NCBI GenBank assembly: GCA_003223295.1
Contig: QHYM01000113.1
Coordinates: 1-50,631 of the forward strand
Direction: 5' to 3'
Origin: Acidobacteriota bacterium
GTDB lineage: Bacteria; Acidobacteriota; Terriglobia; Acidiferrales; UBA7541
Length of the DNA stretch: 50,631 bases
The notes below the pieces were generated by a model, which saw nothing but the letters and a program-made list of their open reading frames with translations, was not told the DNA's origin and did no database searches. This document shows, piece after piece, positions 8,803-17,427 of the stretch (position 1 is its first letter; every line of letters begins with the position of its first letter). Position numbers and translations under genes: made by a program.

Positions 8803-9657
8803 ATGATTGCGCAAAAATTCGAATACACCGCTCCGAAATCGCTCGACGAGGCGTTGCACCTGCTTGCCAGCGGCGCCAAGCCCATCGCCGGCGGCATGAG
8901 CCTCATCCCCATGATGAAGCTGCGGCTGGCCGCGCCCGAACATCTTGTGGATTTGCGCGCGCTCAAAGACCTGAGCTACATCCGCGAAGCCGGCGGCCAA
9001 CTGCACATTGGCGCGACCGCCTCGCATTACGACGTGGAGAGCTCGGCGTTGCTGCGCCAGAAGTGTCCTTTACTCACCGAAACTGCGGCAGCTATCGGCG
9101 ACGTACAGGTGCGTAACATGGGCACGATCGGTGGCAGCGTCGCGCACGCCGATCCCGCGGCTGATTATCCCGCCGCGCTTCAGGCGCTCGAGGCCAAGTT
9201 TGTCCTCCAAGGCGCAAAATCGGAACGCGTCGTGGGCGCCACCGACTTCTTCGTCGACGCCTTCACCACAGCGCTTGAACCAGGTGAAATTCTTCGCGAA
9301 GTGATCGTGCCCATTGACGACGCGCGCACCGGCACGAGCTATCAGAAGATGGCACAGCCCGCGAGCGGATTCGCGATTGTCGGCGTCGCCGCGCGCGTGC
9401 GCCAAAACGCGGGCAAAATTTCCTTCGCGCGCCTTGGCATCACTGGACTTTCGAATCGCGCCTATCGCGCTAGTGCTTCTGAAAAGGCTCTGGAAGGCAA
9501 GAGTTCCACGCCTGCCGACATTCAAAGCGCCGCCGCGCTCGTCGCGCAAGGCATTGATGCCAACTCCGATCTGCACGCCTCCGCGGATTACCGGCGGCAT
9601 CTCGCGGTCGTTCACGCCTCGCGCGCGCTCAAGACCGCGCTCTCGAGAATTGCGTGA
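8803..9657 (+). CDS. coxM: CO-dehydrogenase-like medium subunit, FAD-binding
   Basis: The product is 284 aa, the normal size. The two FAD-pyrophosphate motifs are present: AGGMSLIPMMKLRLAAPEHLVDL (first) and MGTIGGSVAHADPAADYPAAL (second). The C-terminal CO-dehydrogenase flavoprotein domain follows. It accepts electrons from the iron-sulfur subunit and passes them to the respiratory chain. A GAGGAG ribosome site sits 9 nt upstream (8789-8794). Its TGA overlaps the GTG of the next gene. Confidence 0.92.
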   Translation: MIAQKFEYTAPKSLDEALHLLASGAKPIAGGMSLIPMMKLRLAAPEHLVDLRALKDLSYIREAGGQLHIGATASHYDVESSALLRQKCPLLTETAAAIGDVQVRNMGTIGGSVAHADPAADYPAALQALEAKFVLQGAKSERVVGATDFFVDAFTTALEPGEILREVIVPIDDARTGTSYQKMAQPASGFAIVGVAARVRQNAGKISFARLGITGLSNRAYRASASEKALEGKSSTPADIQSAAALVAQGIDANSDLHASADYRRHLAVVHASRALKTALSRIA

Positions 9658-10139
9658 AGATTTCCGGCTCTTACGTACTGCCCATTGCGCCTGAGCGCGC
9701 GTATCAAATCCTTCAGGATCCCGCGATTCTCGCACAGGCCATGCCCGGGTGCGAAAGCCTCGAAAAAATCGGCCCCGACGAATACGGCATGAAGATGAAG
9801 GTGCTTCTGGCCGCGCTGTCCGGGCAATTTGAGGGCAGAGTCCGCATCACCGACCAGTCGCCTCCCTCCAGCTTCCGATTGATTGTCGAGGGTTCCGGCC
9901 GTATCGGCTTCCTGAAAGGCGAGGGCCTCTTGCGGCTCTCCCCGGCCGCCACCATCCGGGTTCTCTCGGCGGCTCCTTCAGAGGCTCCCTCAACCGTTGT
10001 TTCCTACGAAGGCGACGCCCAGGTCGGCGGCACGATGGCCGCGGTCGGCCAACGGCTGATTGATGGCACCGCCAAAATGATGATCAAGAAATTCTTCGAC
10101 AAACTCGCTTCCCTTGCTTCCCTTCCCGCATCGCCATGA
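9654..10139 (+). CDS. coxG: CoxG-like SRPBCC protein
   Basis: The product is 161 aa, started at GTG 9654, which overlaps the coxM stop by 4 nt (GTGA). The sequence shows the SRPBCC/CoxG pattern: ISGSYVLPIAPERAYQILQDPAILAQAMPGCESLEKIGPDEYGMKMKVLLAALSGQFEGRV (abridged here), then a strand-rich core and a C-terminal amphipathic helix ending KKFFDKLASLASLPASP. CoxG proteins are linked to maturation or membrane anchoring of CO dehydrogenase. This one is short and lacks a clear C-terminal membrane segment, so simple membrane anchoring is less likely. Confidence 0.85.
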   Translation: MKISGSYVLPIAPERAYQILQDPAILAQAMPGCESLEKIGPDEYGMKMKVLLAALSGQFEGRVRITDQSPPSSFRLIVEGSGRIGFLKGEGLLRLSPAATIRVLSAAPSEAPSTVVSYEGDAQVGGTMAAVGQRLIDGTAKMMIKKFFDKLASLASLPASP

Positions 10140-10202
10140 TGCTTGCTCTTGGCAGGCTCGCTTCCGCGCAGTACGATGCTAGAGCTGCAACCGGAGGTCG
10201 CC

Positions 10203-10400
10203 ATGGCCAGGAAAAGCAGGCTCACGCGAGTCGCTGTGAAAATCGGCACCGCCATGGGTCGCGCCGATCGCAAAGCTCATCAAATCGCCAAGGCCGGCGT
10301 TCTTGCCAAAAAAGAACTCGCCGACATTTCGAAGCAGGTCGACGCGCTCAAGCGTCAATTGCTGAAAACCACCAAGCGCCTCAAGCGCGCCCTTGCGTAG
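10203..10400 (+). CDS. Small basic coiled-coil-like protein, function unknown
   Basis: The product is 65 aa with a very high Lys/Arg content (for example KKELADISKQVDALKRQLLKTTKRLKRALA as two abutting stretches). A strong ribosome site (CGGAGG, 10192-10197) lies 5 nt before the ATG, which supports a real gene; longer ORFs covering it start in poorer context. Leucine spacing in the second half is compatible with a short coiled coil. It follows coxG by 63 bp and may be cotranscribed. I do not recognise the family; binding to nucleic acid or an acidic partner is only a guess from charge. Confidence 0.6.
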   Translation: MARKSRLTRVAVKIGTAMGRADRKAHQIAKAGVLAKKELADISKQVDALKRQLLKTTKRLKRALA

Positions 10401-10642
10401 ATTACTGACTCACAAATCAAACCAGATCGAAGGGGCCCCAGGTTCAAACTGCGAAGCCAGGGCCGAGTCCACCCTTCTATACTTTCCCGAAAAGCGCCGC
10501 AGTGATATTCTCTCCGCGATCTCATGATCGCAAATAAATTGCGCGACTCCGGGCCACTCGCTACTCGCTTGAATATCGAATTGGACAGTGCGACGGCCGG
10601 CGCGACCCGGATCACATTGCTGCGAGGTTACTCCGTCATCGT

Positions 10643-12601
10643 ATGAACAGACTTCCTAGGAAAGCCTCATTGATGTTGATACTTGCGATTTGTGCGACAG
10701 GTGCGGCAGCACAGTCCAGCTATGACCTGCGCTCGCCCGGCGGCAGGATTGAAGTCCGAATCCGGACCGCTAATGGCCTCCGCTACGACGTCCTGTTCCA
10801 AGGAAAGGCGCTGCTGCAAGACTGCACTCTCTCGCTGAACATCGACCACAAAATGCTGGGGACCGCAGCAAAAGTTCTTCATTCGAAAGAGAGCAGCACG
10901 GACCGCGTTCTAGTGCCAGTGGTCCGTCAGAAATTTGCGAAGATTCGCGAGAATTACAAGGAACTGCGCCTCGAAATGGAAGGTGGTTACGCGGTGGTCT
11001 TTCGCGCCTACAACGAAGGCGTGGCGTATCGCTTCGAAACATCCCTTCCTCAGCCACAAGCTAAAGTGTATGCAGAGGAAGCCAACTTCAACTTCCCCGG
11101 CGATTTCATGGTCTACTACCCGCAGGAAGACAGCTTCTTTTCCCACAACGAACGCAGGTATGTTCCGCAACGTTTGACGCAGATTGCCCCTGCATTCATC
11201 GCCACCTTGCCCGCCGTGGTGGATGTGGGAGACGGTGCAAAGGTCGCCATCGCGGAATCCGATGTCGAAGATTATCCTGGCCTGTGGTTGCGAGGCACTG
11301 GTGGAAATGGAGTCTCCGCGGTTTTCCCTCCGTATCCTCTGAAAGAAAAGCTCGAGAACGACCGCGATCTCAAGGTTGTCGAAAACGCCGACTACATTGC
11401 CGTCACGAATGGAACTCGCACGTTTCCGTGGCGGCTGATGGGCATTGCGGAAAAGGACGGCGACCTGCTAACCAACCAATTGACGTGGCTCCTGGCGAAG
11501 CCTTCAGACCTGTCAGACACCTCATGGATCAAGCCGGGCAAGGTGGCGTGGGATTGGTGGAATGCCAACAACATCTACGGAGTGGACTTCAAAGCCGGAA
11601 TCAATACTCAGACCTACAAGTTCTATATCGACTTCGCCGCAAAGTACCGCATTCCCTATATCATTCTGGACGAAGGCTGGTACAAGCTGGGAAACGTGCT
11701 TGAAGCCGTTCCTGAAGTCAACATGGAGGAATTGACCGCCTACGCCAAGCAGAAAAACGTGGGAATCATTCTCTGGGTGATCTGGAAAACGCTCGACGAT
11801 CAGCTCGAACCGGCGCTCGACCAATTTGCGAAATGGGGCGTCAAGGGGATCAAGGTCGACTTCATGCAGCGCAGCGATCAGCTACTGATCAACTACTACC
11901 ACAAGGTCAGCCGTGAAACCGCTAAGCGCAAAATGCTTGTTGATTTTCACGGAGATCAAAAGCCCGCTACGATGACGCGCACGTGGCCCAACTTGATCAA
12001 TGTAGAAGGTGTCCGAGGTCTGGAATGGAGCAAGTGGAGTGCGGAAACCGAGCCGAAACACAACATCACTCTGCCGTTCACGCGGATGTTCCTCGGCCCA
12101 ATGGACTACACCCCGGGCGCGATGCTGAACGCCCAGAAGGACAGTTTCGCTGCCATCTTCCATCGCCCGATGAGTCTGGGCACGCGCTGCCATCAACTGG
12201 CGATGTACGTGGTTTACGATGCCCCTTTGCAGATGCTCTCGGACAGTCCCTCCAACTATCTGCGCGAACCGGAAATCATGGACTTTCTCGGCCCCGTGCC
12301 GACCGAATGGGATGACACGAAGGTGTTGGACGCGCGCATCGCGGAGTACCTAGTAGTGGCCCGCAGAAATGGGTCGGACTGGTACGTCGGCGCTCTGACC
12401 GACTGGACGCCGCGGGAGCTTGCGGTGGACTTTTCTTTTTTGCCGGAAGGCAACTTCCAGATGGAGGCTTTCCAGGACGGCGTGAATGCCGATCGGATGG
12501 GAAGCGACTATAAGATGCTAAAGGTCCAGGTGCGCAAAACAACGAAACTCAAAATCAAGCTAGCACCTGGCGGCGGTTGGGCAGCAAGGGTAACTCCTTA
12601 G
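10643..12601 (+). CDS. Glycoside hydrolase family 97, probable periplasmic alpha-galactosidase/alpha-glucosidase
   Basis: The product is 652 aa, the usual GH97 length, with a signal peptide (MNRLPRKASLMLILAICATGAAAQ). The N-terminal beta-sandwich (YDLRSPGGRIEVRI...LRYDVLFQGKALL) precedes the (beta/alpha)8 barrel with WDWWNANNIYGVDFKAGINT, IPYIILDEGWY, GVKGIKVDFMQRSDQ and LINVEGVRGLEW. Asp406 in KVDFM occupies the position that acts as nucleophile in the retaining GH97 subgroup, while the inverting SusB-type subgroup lacks it. I therefore favour a retaining alpha-galactosidase-like enzyme. It stands alone, with no transporter or polysaccharide-utilisation genes nearby. The ribosome site is weak (GAGG about 16 nt upstream). 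Confidence 0.86.
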   Translation: MNRLPRKASLMLILAICATGAAAQSSYDLRSPGGRIEVRIRTANGLRYDVLFQGKALLQDCTLSLNIDHKMLGTAAKVLHSKESSTDRVLVPVVRQKFAKIRENYKELRLEMEGGYAVVFRAYNEGVAYRFETSLPQPQAKVYAEEANFNFPGDFMVYYPQEDSFFSHNERRYVPQRLTQIAPAFIATLPAVVDVGDGAKVAIAESDVEDYPGLWLRGTGGNGVSAVFPPYPLKEKLENDRDLKVVENADYIAVTNGTRTFPWRLMGIAEKDGDLLTNQLTWLLAKPSDLSDTSWIKPGKVAWDWWNANNIYGVDFKAGINTQTYKFYIDFAAKYRIPYIILDEGWYKLGNVLEAVPEVNMEELTAYAKQKNVGIILWVIWKTLDDQLEPALDQFAKWGVKGIKVDFMQRSDQLLINYYHKVSRETAKRKMLVDFHGDQKPATMTRTWPNLINVEGVRGLEWSKWSAETEPKHNITLPFTRMFLGPMDYTPGAMLNAQKDSFAAIFHRPMSLGTRCHQLAMYVVYDAPLQMLSDSPSNYLREPEIMDFLGPVPTEWDDTKVLDARIAEYLVVARRNGSDWYVGALTDWTPRELAVDFSFLPEGNFQMEAFQDGVNADRMGSDYKMLKVQVRKTTKLKIKLAPGGGWAARVTP

Positions 12602-12638
12602 AAGCTGTCTGATCCGCCTTTCTCTCTGTTCCGTGAAC

Positions 12639-12941
12639 CTAGCCAGATTTGCCGCGCCAGTTGCCCTTTGGGCCGAGCAGCTCCAAACCTATGGCAAAAA
12701 CATTTTCACGGACGCGCTGGCGGTAGACGACGCGCGCTTCGGACTGCAGGTCTCCCTCCAGGGACTTAATCACCACGGACTCGTTGGCCCACCAAACCTT
12801 CCTGGTCAGCACGCGCGCCCCCCGCTCACTGATGTTTTCGGTTAAGGCCAGTTCGGTGGTGAACGCGCGCTCTGGGCTAGTCAGCATCACGGCCACAGCT
12901 GCCGTGGTTCTTTTGTCATAGCGTCCCGGTGGTACCGTCAT
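12639..12941 (-). CDS. Single-domain PilZ protein with complete c-di-GMP motif
   Basis: From the ATG at 12941 the product is 100 aa and forms one PilZ domain. Both parts of the c-di-GMP binding consensus are present: RYDKR (RxxxR, residues 7-11) and NISERG (NxSxxG). The rest is strand-rich (GARVLTRKVWWANESVVIKSLEGDLQSEARVVYRQRV). The ORF stays open upstream to 13292, but that extension is Arg/Pro-rich and spans a nucleotide repeat, so I place the start at the internal ATG although it lacks a ribosome site. It lies just downstream of cheX on the same strand, so c-di-GMP input to the neighbouring chemosensory system is plausible. Confidence 0.75.
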   Translation of the reverse strand: MTVPPGRYDKRTTAAVAVMLTSPERAFTTELALTENISERGARVLTRKVWWANESVVIKSLEGDLQSEARVVYRQRVRENVFAIGLELLGPKGNWRGKSG

Positions 12942-12942
12942 C

Positions 12943-13152
12943 GGAGGGAAGGAACGACAGACGGGCACGACATTGCGGCTGCTGTCCGGATCGGCAATGT
13001 AGTCCCGTACAAGCCAGCAGAGGTTAGGATGCGCGCTGCTGCGGCGTGGCGCTAGTGTTCTGGCGGACGGGTTTGGGCCGGGAAGCCGTCGGCTGCCCGG
13101 TACTGCCCAAAGGTCCCTATCGTAGGAGGGCCGGGGCGACAGACGGGCACGA
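12943..13152. repeat. Pair of 28-nt direct repeats upstream of the PilZ gene
   Basis: Copies lie at 12943-12970 and 13125-13152, 182 bp apart. They share GGAGGG, GG and the 16-mer CGACAGACGGGCACGA and differ only at two dinucleotides (24 of 28 identical). The first copy ends one base before the PilZ start codon. The second copy overlaps an inverted repeat, GGGCAC (13145-13150) with GTGCCC (13159-13164). The function is unknown. Confidence 0.7.
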
Positions 13153-13192
13153 GATGTTGTGCCCCAACAAGGTAGCTGGAGACTGGCGCGGG

Positions 13193-13696
13193 TCAGTCCA
13201 GCGCGGGGACGGCGGTGCGTTCCGAGCGGCGGCGGTGCAGATAGCGCATGGCGATATTCAGGAAAATGTCGCCGCAGGACGTCTCGATGCAAATCACCAG
13301 CGCTTCCGTGTCCGCGCTGCCGGCGAGGCCGGATTCATTCATGTGCACTTCGGGCGGAAACACTTTGAAATGAAAACCCTGGTCGTTCAGCAGGGTCACG
13401 GAGTTTCCGATGACCATGTTCGCCAGTTCGCAAACTGTTTCGCGCACCACTTGCTCGCTGGCCTCCACTTCCGAGCCGGCCAACACGCTCGCCACCTTCA
13501 CCGCAACTTCTCGGGAAAGATCCAAAATTACGCGCCCTTCAATGTCCCCTTTGATGAGCATCAGCGCCGCCACGCCCTTCGGCCGATAGGCGTTCTCATC
13601 CATCTCCACGTCCACGATTTTTGTCGGCCCCTGCAACGACTCGGCGAAAACCGCGTCCGCCGCGTTGATAAACGGCTGGATTAATTCCATTCTCAT
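13193..13696 (-). CDS. cheX: CheX-type CheY-P phosphatase
   Basis: The product is about 167 aa. It begins MELIQPFINAADAVF, typical of CheX, and has a CheC/CheX catalytic signature Glu90-x-x-Asn93 in ETVCELANMVIGN. CheX removes phosphate from CheY-type receivers to end signalling. Its ATG overlaps the TGA of the upstream receiver gene by 4 nt (13696-13693), so receiver and putative phosphatase are translationally coupled; that receiver is the likely substrate. It is the last of the tightly packed chemosensory cluster I genes. Confidence 0.85.
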   Translation of the reverse strand: MRMELIQPFINAADAVFAESLQGPTKIVDVEMDENAYRPKGVAALMLIKGDIEGRVILDLSREVAVKVASVLAGSEVEASEQVVRETVCELANMVIGNSVTLLNDQGFHFKVFPPEVHMNESGLAGSADTEALVICIETSCGDIFLNIAMRYLHRRRSERTAVPALD

Positions 13697-14145
13697 GAGC
13701 GGCTCTCCCCTGCCAGCGCGACCGGCGCGCCTGTGGCGTTGGGATCGTCACTCAGCACGTAGCGGAGAATTTCGTACAAAACTTCCGGCTTCACCGGCTT
13801 CTGCACGAAATGCTTCGCGCCCTTCTGCAGCGCTGCCAGAATGTTCTCCTGGTATCCGACGGACGACACCATCACAATGCGCGCCTCGGCATGCTGGCGC
13901 ACGATGCGCTCTACCGCTTCGATGCCTTCCATCTGCGGCATGGTGATGTCCATGAGCACAATGTCCGGCTTGATGCGGTTGTACTCCGCGATGGCGGTCA
14001 GCCCGTCGCCGGCTTCGCCAGCCAGCTCGCCGCCGAACATCTCGATCATTTTGATGAGGTTCTTGCGCGCGAAGACGGAATCGTCCACTACGAGGTAGCG
14101 GACCGGTTGATTGTCTTTTCTCAACAGCGCGGCAAATTGCTTCAT
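13693..14145 (-). CDS. CheY-like single-domain response regulator
   Basis: The product is 150 aa from ATG 14145, chosen because AAGGAGAAGGCC lies immediately upstream; the longer frame to 14292 adds an Arg/Lys-rich segment overlapping cheB. It has the acidic pocket Asp21/Asp22 (YLVVDDS), phospho-acceptor Asp66 (VLMDITMP), Ser/Thr region (MVSSVGY) and Lys (VQKPVKPE). There is no output domain, so it should act by protein contact like CheY. It sits between cheB and cheX in the cluster I operon. Confidence 0.88.
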   Translation of the reverse strand: MKQFAALLRKDNQPVRYLVVDDSVFARKNLIKMIEMFGGELAGEAGDGLTAIAEYNRIKPDIVLMDITMPQMEGIEAVERIVRQHAEARIVMVSSVGYQENILAALQKGAKHFVQKPVKPEVLYEILRYVLSDDPNATGAPVALAGESRS

Positions 14146-14173
14146 GGCCTTCTCCTTGTCCCAACGCGCGTTT

Positions 14174-15334
14174 TCATGAGCGATGGGATGGTACGGGTGT
14201 GTTCTCTGATTTTTCGTGTCGATCAATTTTTTCCGGCTTCTCGGATTTCTCGTCTTTCTCCGCTTTCTCCCCAGGATCTTTGTCCGCGCCATAATGGTTC
14301 ACCAGAAACGGCCCCAGCCCCTCCAGCGGAATCACTTTGTTGGCGTAGCCCTTAAGAATGGCCGCGCGCGGCATCCCGCTGACTACGCAGGTGTCTTCAC
14401 TTTGCGCGATGGTCATGCCCCCTGCGCTTTTGATCGCGCCCAGGCCTTCAGCGCCGTCGTCACCCATCCCGGTCATCAAAACGCCCACGGCGAGAAGCCC
14501 AAATTCCTGTGCCACCGAGTGAAAGAGCACATCCGCGGAGGGGCGGTGGCCATTGACCGGTGGACCATCCGACAAAGCCACCATGTCGCCGCGCGGCATG
14601 CGGCGCACCATAATGTGGCGATTCCCGGGGCAAATCAGAACACGGCCCGCGAGAAGGAGATCGCCGGAGCGCGCTTCGTGCACTTCGAGCGGGCAGCATT
14701 CGTCCAGGCGCTTGGCAAACATTTCGGTAAAGCCTTCCGGCATGTGCTGCACGACGAGGATGGTAGAAAGAAAATCGCTTGGGATTTGCGACAGCATGAA
14801 TTGCAGCGCGTTGGGCCCTCCCGTGGAAATTCCGACCGCGATAACGCGGCGGGGTGGCAGCGCGGGGCGGCTTGCTTTTGTGAGTCTGGGCAGTTCTTCC
14901 TTGACAGTGACAGGAGGGAGCTTGCGCTTAGCCGCGTGCTTGGCGACCTTGATTTTCGCGATCAGCTGGTCGGCAATTTCCTCGAGGCGCCCCGCGGCGG
15001 CATCTCTTGGTTTTGCGAGAAAATCCACGGCGCCGAGCGCCAGAGCTTTCAGCGTGGCGTAGCCGCCCTCTTTGGAATGCGTGCTGAAAAGGATGATGGG
15101 CAGCGGTGCGCGGTGCATGATGAGGCGCAGCATTTCCATGCCGTCCATGCGCGGCATTTCGAGATCGAGCGTAACAACATCGGGCTGGAGTTCCTCGATC
15201 TTCTTGAGCGCGAAAGCGCCATCCATCGCCGTGCCGACAACCTCTATGGAGGAGTCACGCGCGAGGATCGCGGGAATCAGCTTCCGCATGAGCGCGGAAT
15301 CGTCTACGACGAGGACTCGGATGCGCTCGCTCAT
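14174..15334 (-). CDS. cheB: Chemotaxis methylesterase CheB (cluster I)
   Basis: The product is 386 aa. Its N-terminal receiver has Asp57 in VVTLDLEMP, followed by a linker and a methylesterase domain. Catalytic residues are visible in GISTGGPNALQ (Ser), VVQHMPEGFTEMFAKRL (His) and MTGMGDDGAEGLGA (Asp). It demethylates or deamidates chemoreceptor glutamates when phosphorylated by CheA. The last 40 residues are an unusual Lys/Glu/Asp-rich tail (ADKDPGEKAEKDEKSEKPEK) not found in classical CheB. Its ATG overlaps the cheA stop (ATGA). Confidence 0.93.
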   Translation of the reverse strand: MSERIRVLVVDDSALMRKLIPAILARDSSIEVVGTAMDGAFALKKIEELQPDVVTLDLEMPRMDGMEMLRLIMHRAPLPIILFSTHSKEGGYATLKALALGAVDFLAKPRDAAAGRLEEIADQLIAKIKVAKHAAKRKLPPVTVKEELPRLTKASRPALPPRRVIAVGISTGGPNALQFMLSQIPSDFLSTILVVQHMPEGFTEMFAKRLDECCPLEVHEARSGDLLLAGRVLICPGNRHIMVRRMPRGDMVALSDGPPVNGHRPSADVLFHSVAQEFGLLAVGVLMTGMGDDGAEGLGAIKSAGGMTIAQSEDTCVVSGMPRAAILKGYANKVIPLEGLGPFLVNHYGADKDPGEKAEKDEKSEKPEKIDRHEKSENTPVPSHRS

Positions 15335-17427
15335 GCGATCGCTCCCAGAGGCGTGGCGCGCGAGAGGCGCGAAAGAATCGCCGGAACATTCAGAATCAGA
15401 ACGACGGTCCCATCGCCGAGGATGGAGGCGCCGCTCACGAGGTCACTGGAGACAATTTCTCCCGGCAGCGCCTTGATGACCAACTCTTCTTCGCCCACCA
15501 GGCTGTCGACGACGAGGCCAAAACGCTTCTCCGCAGCACCAATCACGATGACAAAATTTTTTTTCTTGGCGGGTTGGGAATCGATACTGCGCAGCCGGCT
15601 CAAATGATTCAAACGCACGAGCGTGAGGATTTGCTCTCGGAGACGCAAAACCTCGCGCTGATCCACTTTGTGAATCTCATGGTCAGTGATGCGCGTAATT
15701 TCAACGACGGAGGACAACGGCACGGCAAAAAGCCGACCGCCAACGCGGAAAAGAAGCGTCTGAATGCTGGCGAGCGTGAGAGGGACGCGAAGCTGAAACG
15801 TAGTGCCGCGGCCCTTTTGCGAGCCGACGTGAATGGTTCCTTTGAGGCGCTCCATCACGGTTCGCACGACGTCCATGCCGATGCCGCGGCCGGAGACCTC
15901 GGTCACCTCCGTGGCCGTGCTGAAGCCGGATTCGAAAATCAAGTTCAGCGCGTCCTGGTCGCTCAGGCGTTGCGCTTCTTCGGCCTTGACAATTCCCTTT
16001 TGCACAGCGCGGGCGCGGACCAGGGCAAGATCGATGCCCCGGCCATCATCGCGGACTTCGATCACCACCTGCGTGCCCTGATGATAGGCATTCAAATAGA
16101 CGGTGCCGCGAGCAGGCTTTCCAGCAGACAGTCGTTCTTCCGCTGATCCAACACCATGATCGACGGCGTTTCGAACGAGGTGCATCAGAGGTTCGGCGAG
16201 GGCATCGAGAATGCCCTTATCGAGGTCGGTGTTCTGCCCGGAGATTTCCAGCGCAACATCCTTCCCACAGGTCTTGGCGACATCGCGAACGATGCGCGGA
16301 AAGCGCCGGAAGAGCTGCTCGACGGGAACCATGCGAATTTTCAGCACGCACTTGTGCAACTCGTCCAGAATGCGCGCCTGAAAAGCCATGGCGTCGGCAA
16401 GTTTGGCGCGCACGGGGTCACGCGCGTGCTGCTTATCGAATTCCGTGAGTGTGCGGTTGAGCATGGACTTGCCAATAATCAACTCGCCCACCAGATTCAT
16501 GACCGCATCGATGCGGGCGGCGTCCACGCGGAGCGTGCTCTCGGCCACCGCGACGGCCGCGGAACCAGCATTCGTTCGTTTAGCCGCGCGGTCGCTCTCA
16601 ATCCCTTGTGCGCCATCAGCAACAACCTTGGCGGCCTGAGCCTCGAGCAAGTCGCCGAGCAGTTCATGCTCGGGCATCTGTGAAGCGGTGATCTTTTCTA
16701 TGTGGACTTCGGAAACAATCGAAGGAATGCGGCAGCGGTGGAGCAGCTTTTCCTCGGATTGTGGGCTGGCGAGCGCGGCCTCGACGACTACGATGGTGGC
16801 TGCCGCCACGTTGTCCTCGGGGCGCAGAGCGATGACCGTGCCGCTTCCATGAAGAACGTTGCGAATGAGCTGAAAAGCTGCTGCGCGCATCAAGCTATTT
16901 GGATCAATGCGAAGAGCAATGTTGTAAACGGGGTCCCCGCGGTGGACCGCCTCGGAAATCATGAGCTGCTCGTATTCCGTCCAAGCAAACTGTCCAGGAG
17001 CCTGCGCAACGTCAGGAACAGATCCCGCGGCGGCCCCCGGCGCTTGCAGCAGGCGCCGGATCATAGCGTGAAGGGCGCTCATGCTCGGCAGTTTCGCATT
17101 TTTCTGGTAAGCAGCCAGCATCGCGTCGAAACTGTCGGCAGCGGCAAGCACGACTTCGGGAACCTCCTTGCCATGGATGCCGGTAACCTGGGGCGTAAGC
17201 ACGTCTTCGAGTTCGTGTGCAAGTTCGCTGAGTTTGTGGAGGCCGCACGCTGCGGAATCGCCTTTCAACGTATGCACAATGCGACGAACACGTCGAATCA
17301 CTTCCTCGTCTGACGGGCGGGCCTCGAGTTCGAGACCGGCTTCGTTGAGGGATTGCAACAGCTCCGCGGCGCTCTCAAAGAAGAGCGCACGCAGCTCGTT
17401 GTTGCGATCCTCGGGTTGACGGCTCAC
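15331..17427 (-). CDS. cheA: Chemotaxis histidine kinase CheA (cluster I)
   Basis: The product is 698 aa from GTG 17427, which overlaps the cheR stop by 4 nt (GTGA); the open frame to 17550 lies within cheR and is discarded. The HPt domain has phospho-His52 (IVHTLKGDSAACG). A middle region of about 230 residues follows (P2-like). Then come the dimerisation domain, an HATPase with N-box HLVRNAVDHGV and glycine boxes (VRDDGRGIDL, VSGRGIGMDVV), and a C-terminal CheW-like domain (TLLFRVGGRLFAVPLSSVVEI). It phosphorylates the neighbouring CheB and the CheY-like receiver in response to the mcp product. Confidence 0.94.
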   Translation of the reverse strand: MSRQPEDRNNELRALFFESAAELLQSLNEAGLELEARPSDEEVIRRVRRIVHTLKGDSAACGLHKLSELAHELEDVLTPQVTGIHGKEVPEVVLAAADSFDAMLAAYQKNAKLPSMSALHAMIRRLLQAPGAAAGSVPDVAQAPGQFAWTEYEQLMISEAVHRGDPVYNIALRIDPNSLMRAAAFQLIRNVLHGSGTVIALRPEDNVAAATIVVVEAALASPQSEEKLLHRCRIPSIVSEVHIEKITASQMPEHELLGDLLEAQAAKVVADGAQGIESDRAAKRTNAGSAAVAVAESTLRVDAARIDAVMNLVGELIIGKSMLNRTLTEFDKQHARDPVRAKLADAMAFQARILDELHKCVLKIRMVPVEQLFRRFPRIVRDVAKTCGKDVALEISGQNTDLDKGILDALAEPLMHLVRNAVDHGVGSAEERLSAGKPARGTVYLNAYHQGTQVVIEVRDDGRGIDLALVRARAVQKGIVKAEEAQRLSDQDALNLIFESGFSTATEVTEVSGRGIGMDVVRTVMERLKGTIHVGSQKGRGTTFQLRVPLTLASIQTLLFRVGGRLFAVPLSSVVEITRITDHEIHKVDQREVLRLREQILTLVRLNHLSRLRSIDSQPAKKKNFVIVIGAAEKRFGLVVDSLVGEEELVIKALPGEIVSSDLVSGASILGDGTVVLILNVPAILSRLSRATPLGAIA

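Noticed and set aside
14216-15607. 463-codon open frame on the plus strand
   Set aside because: It is antisense to cheB and the end of cheA, both of which carry catalytic motifs.
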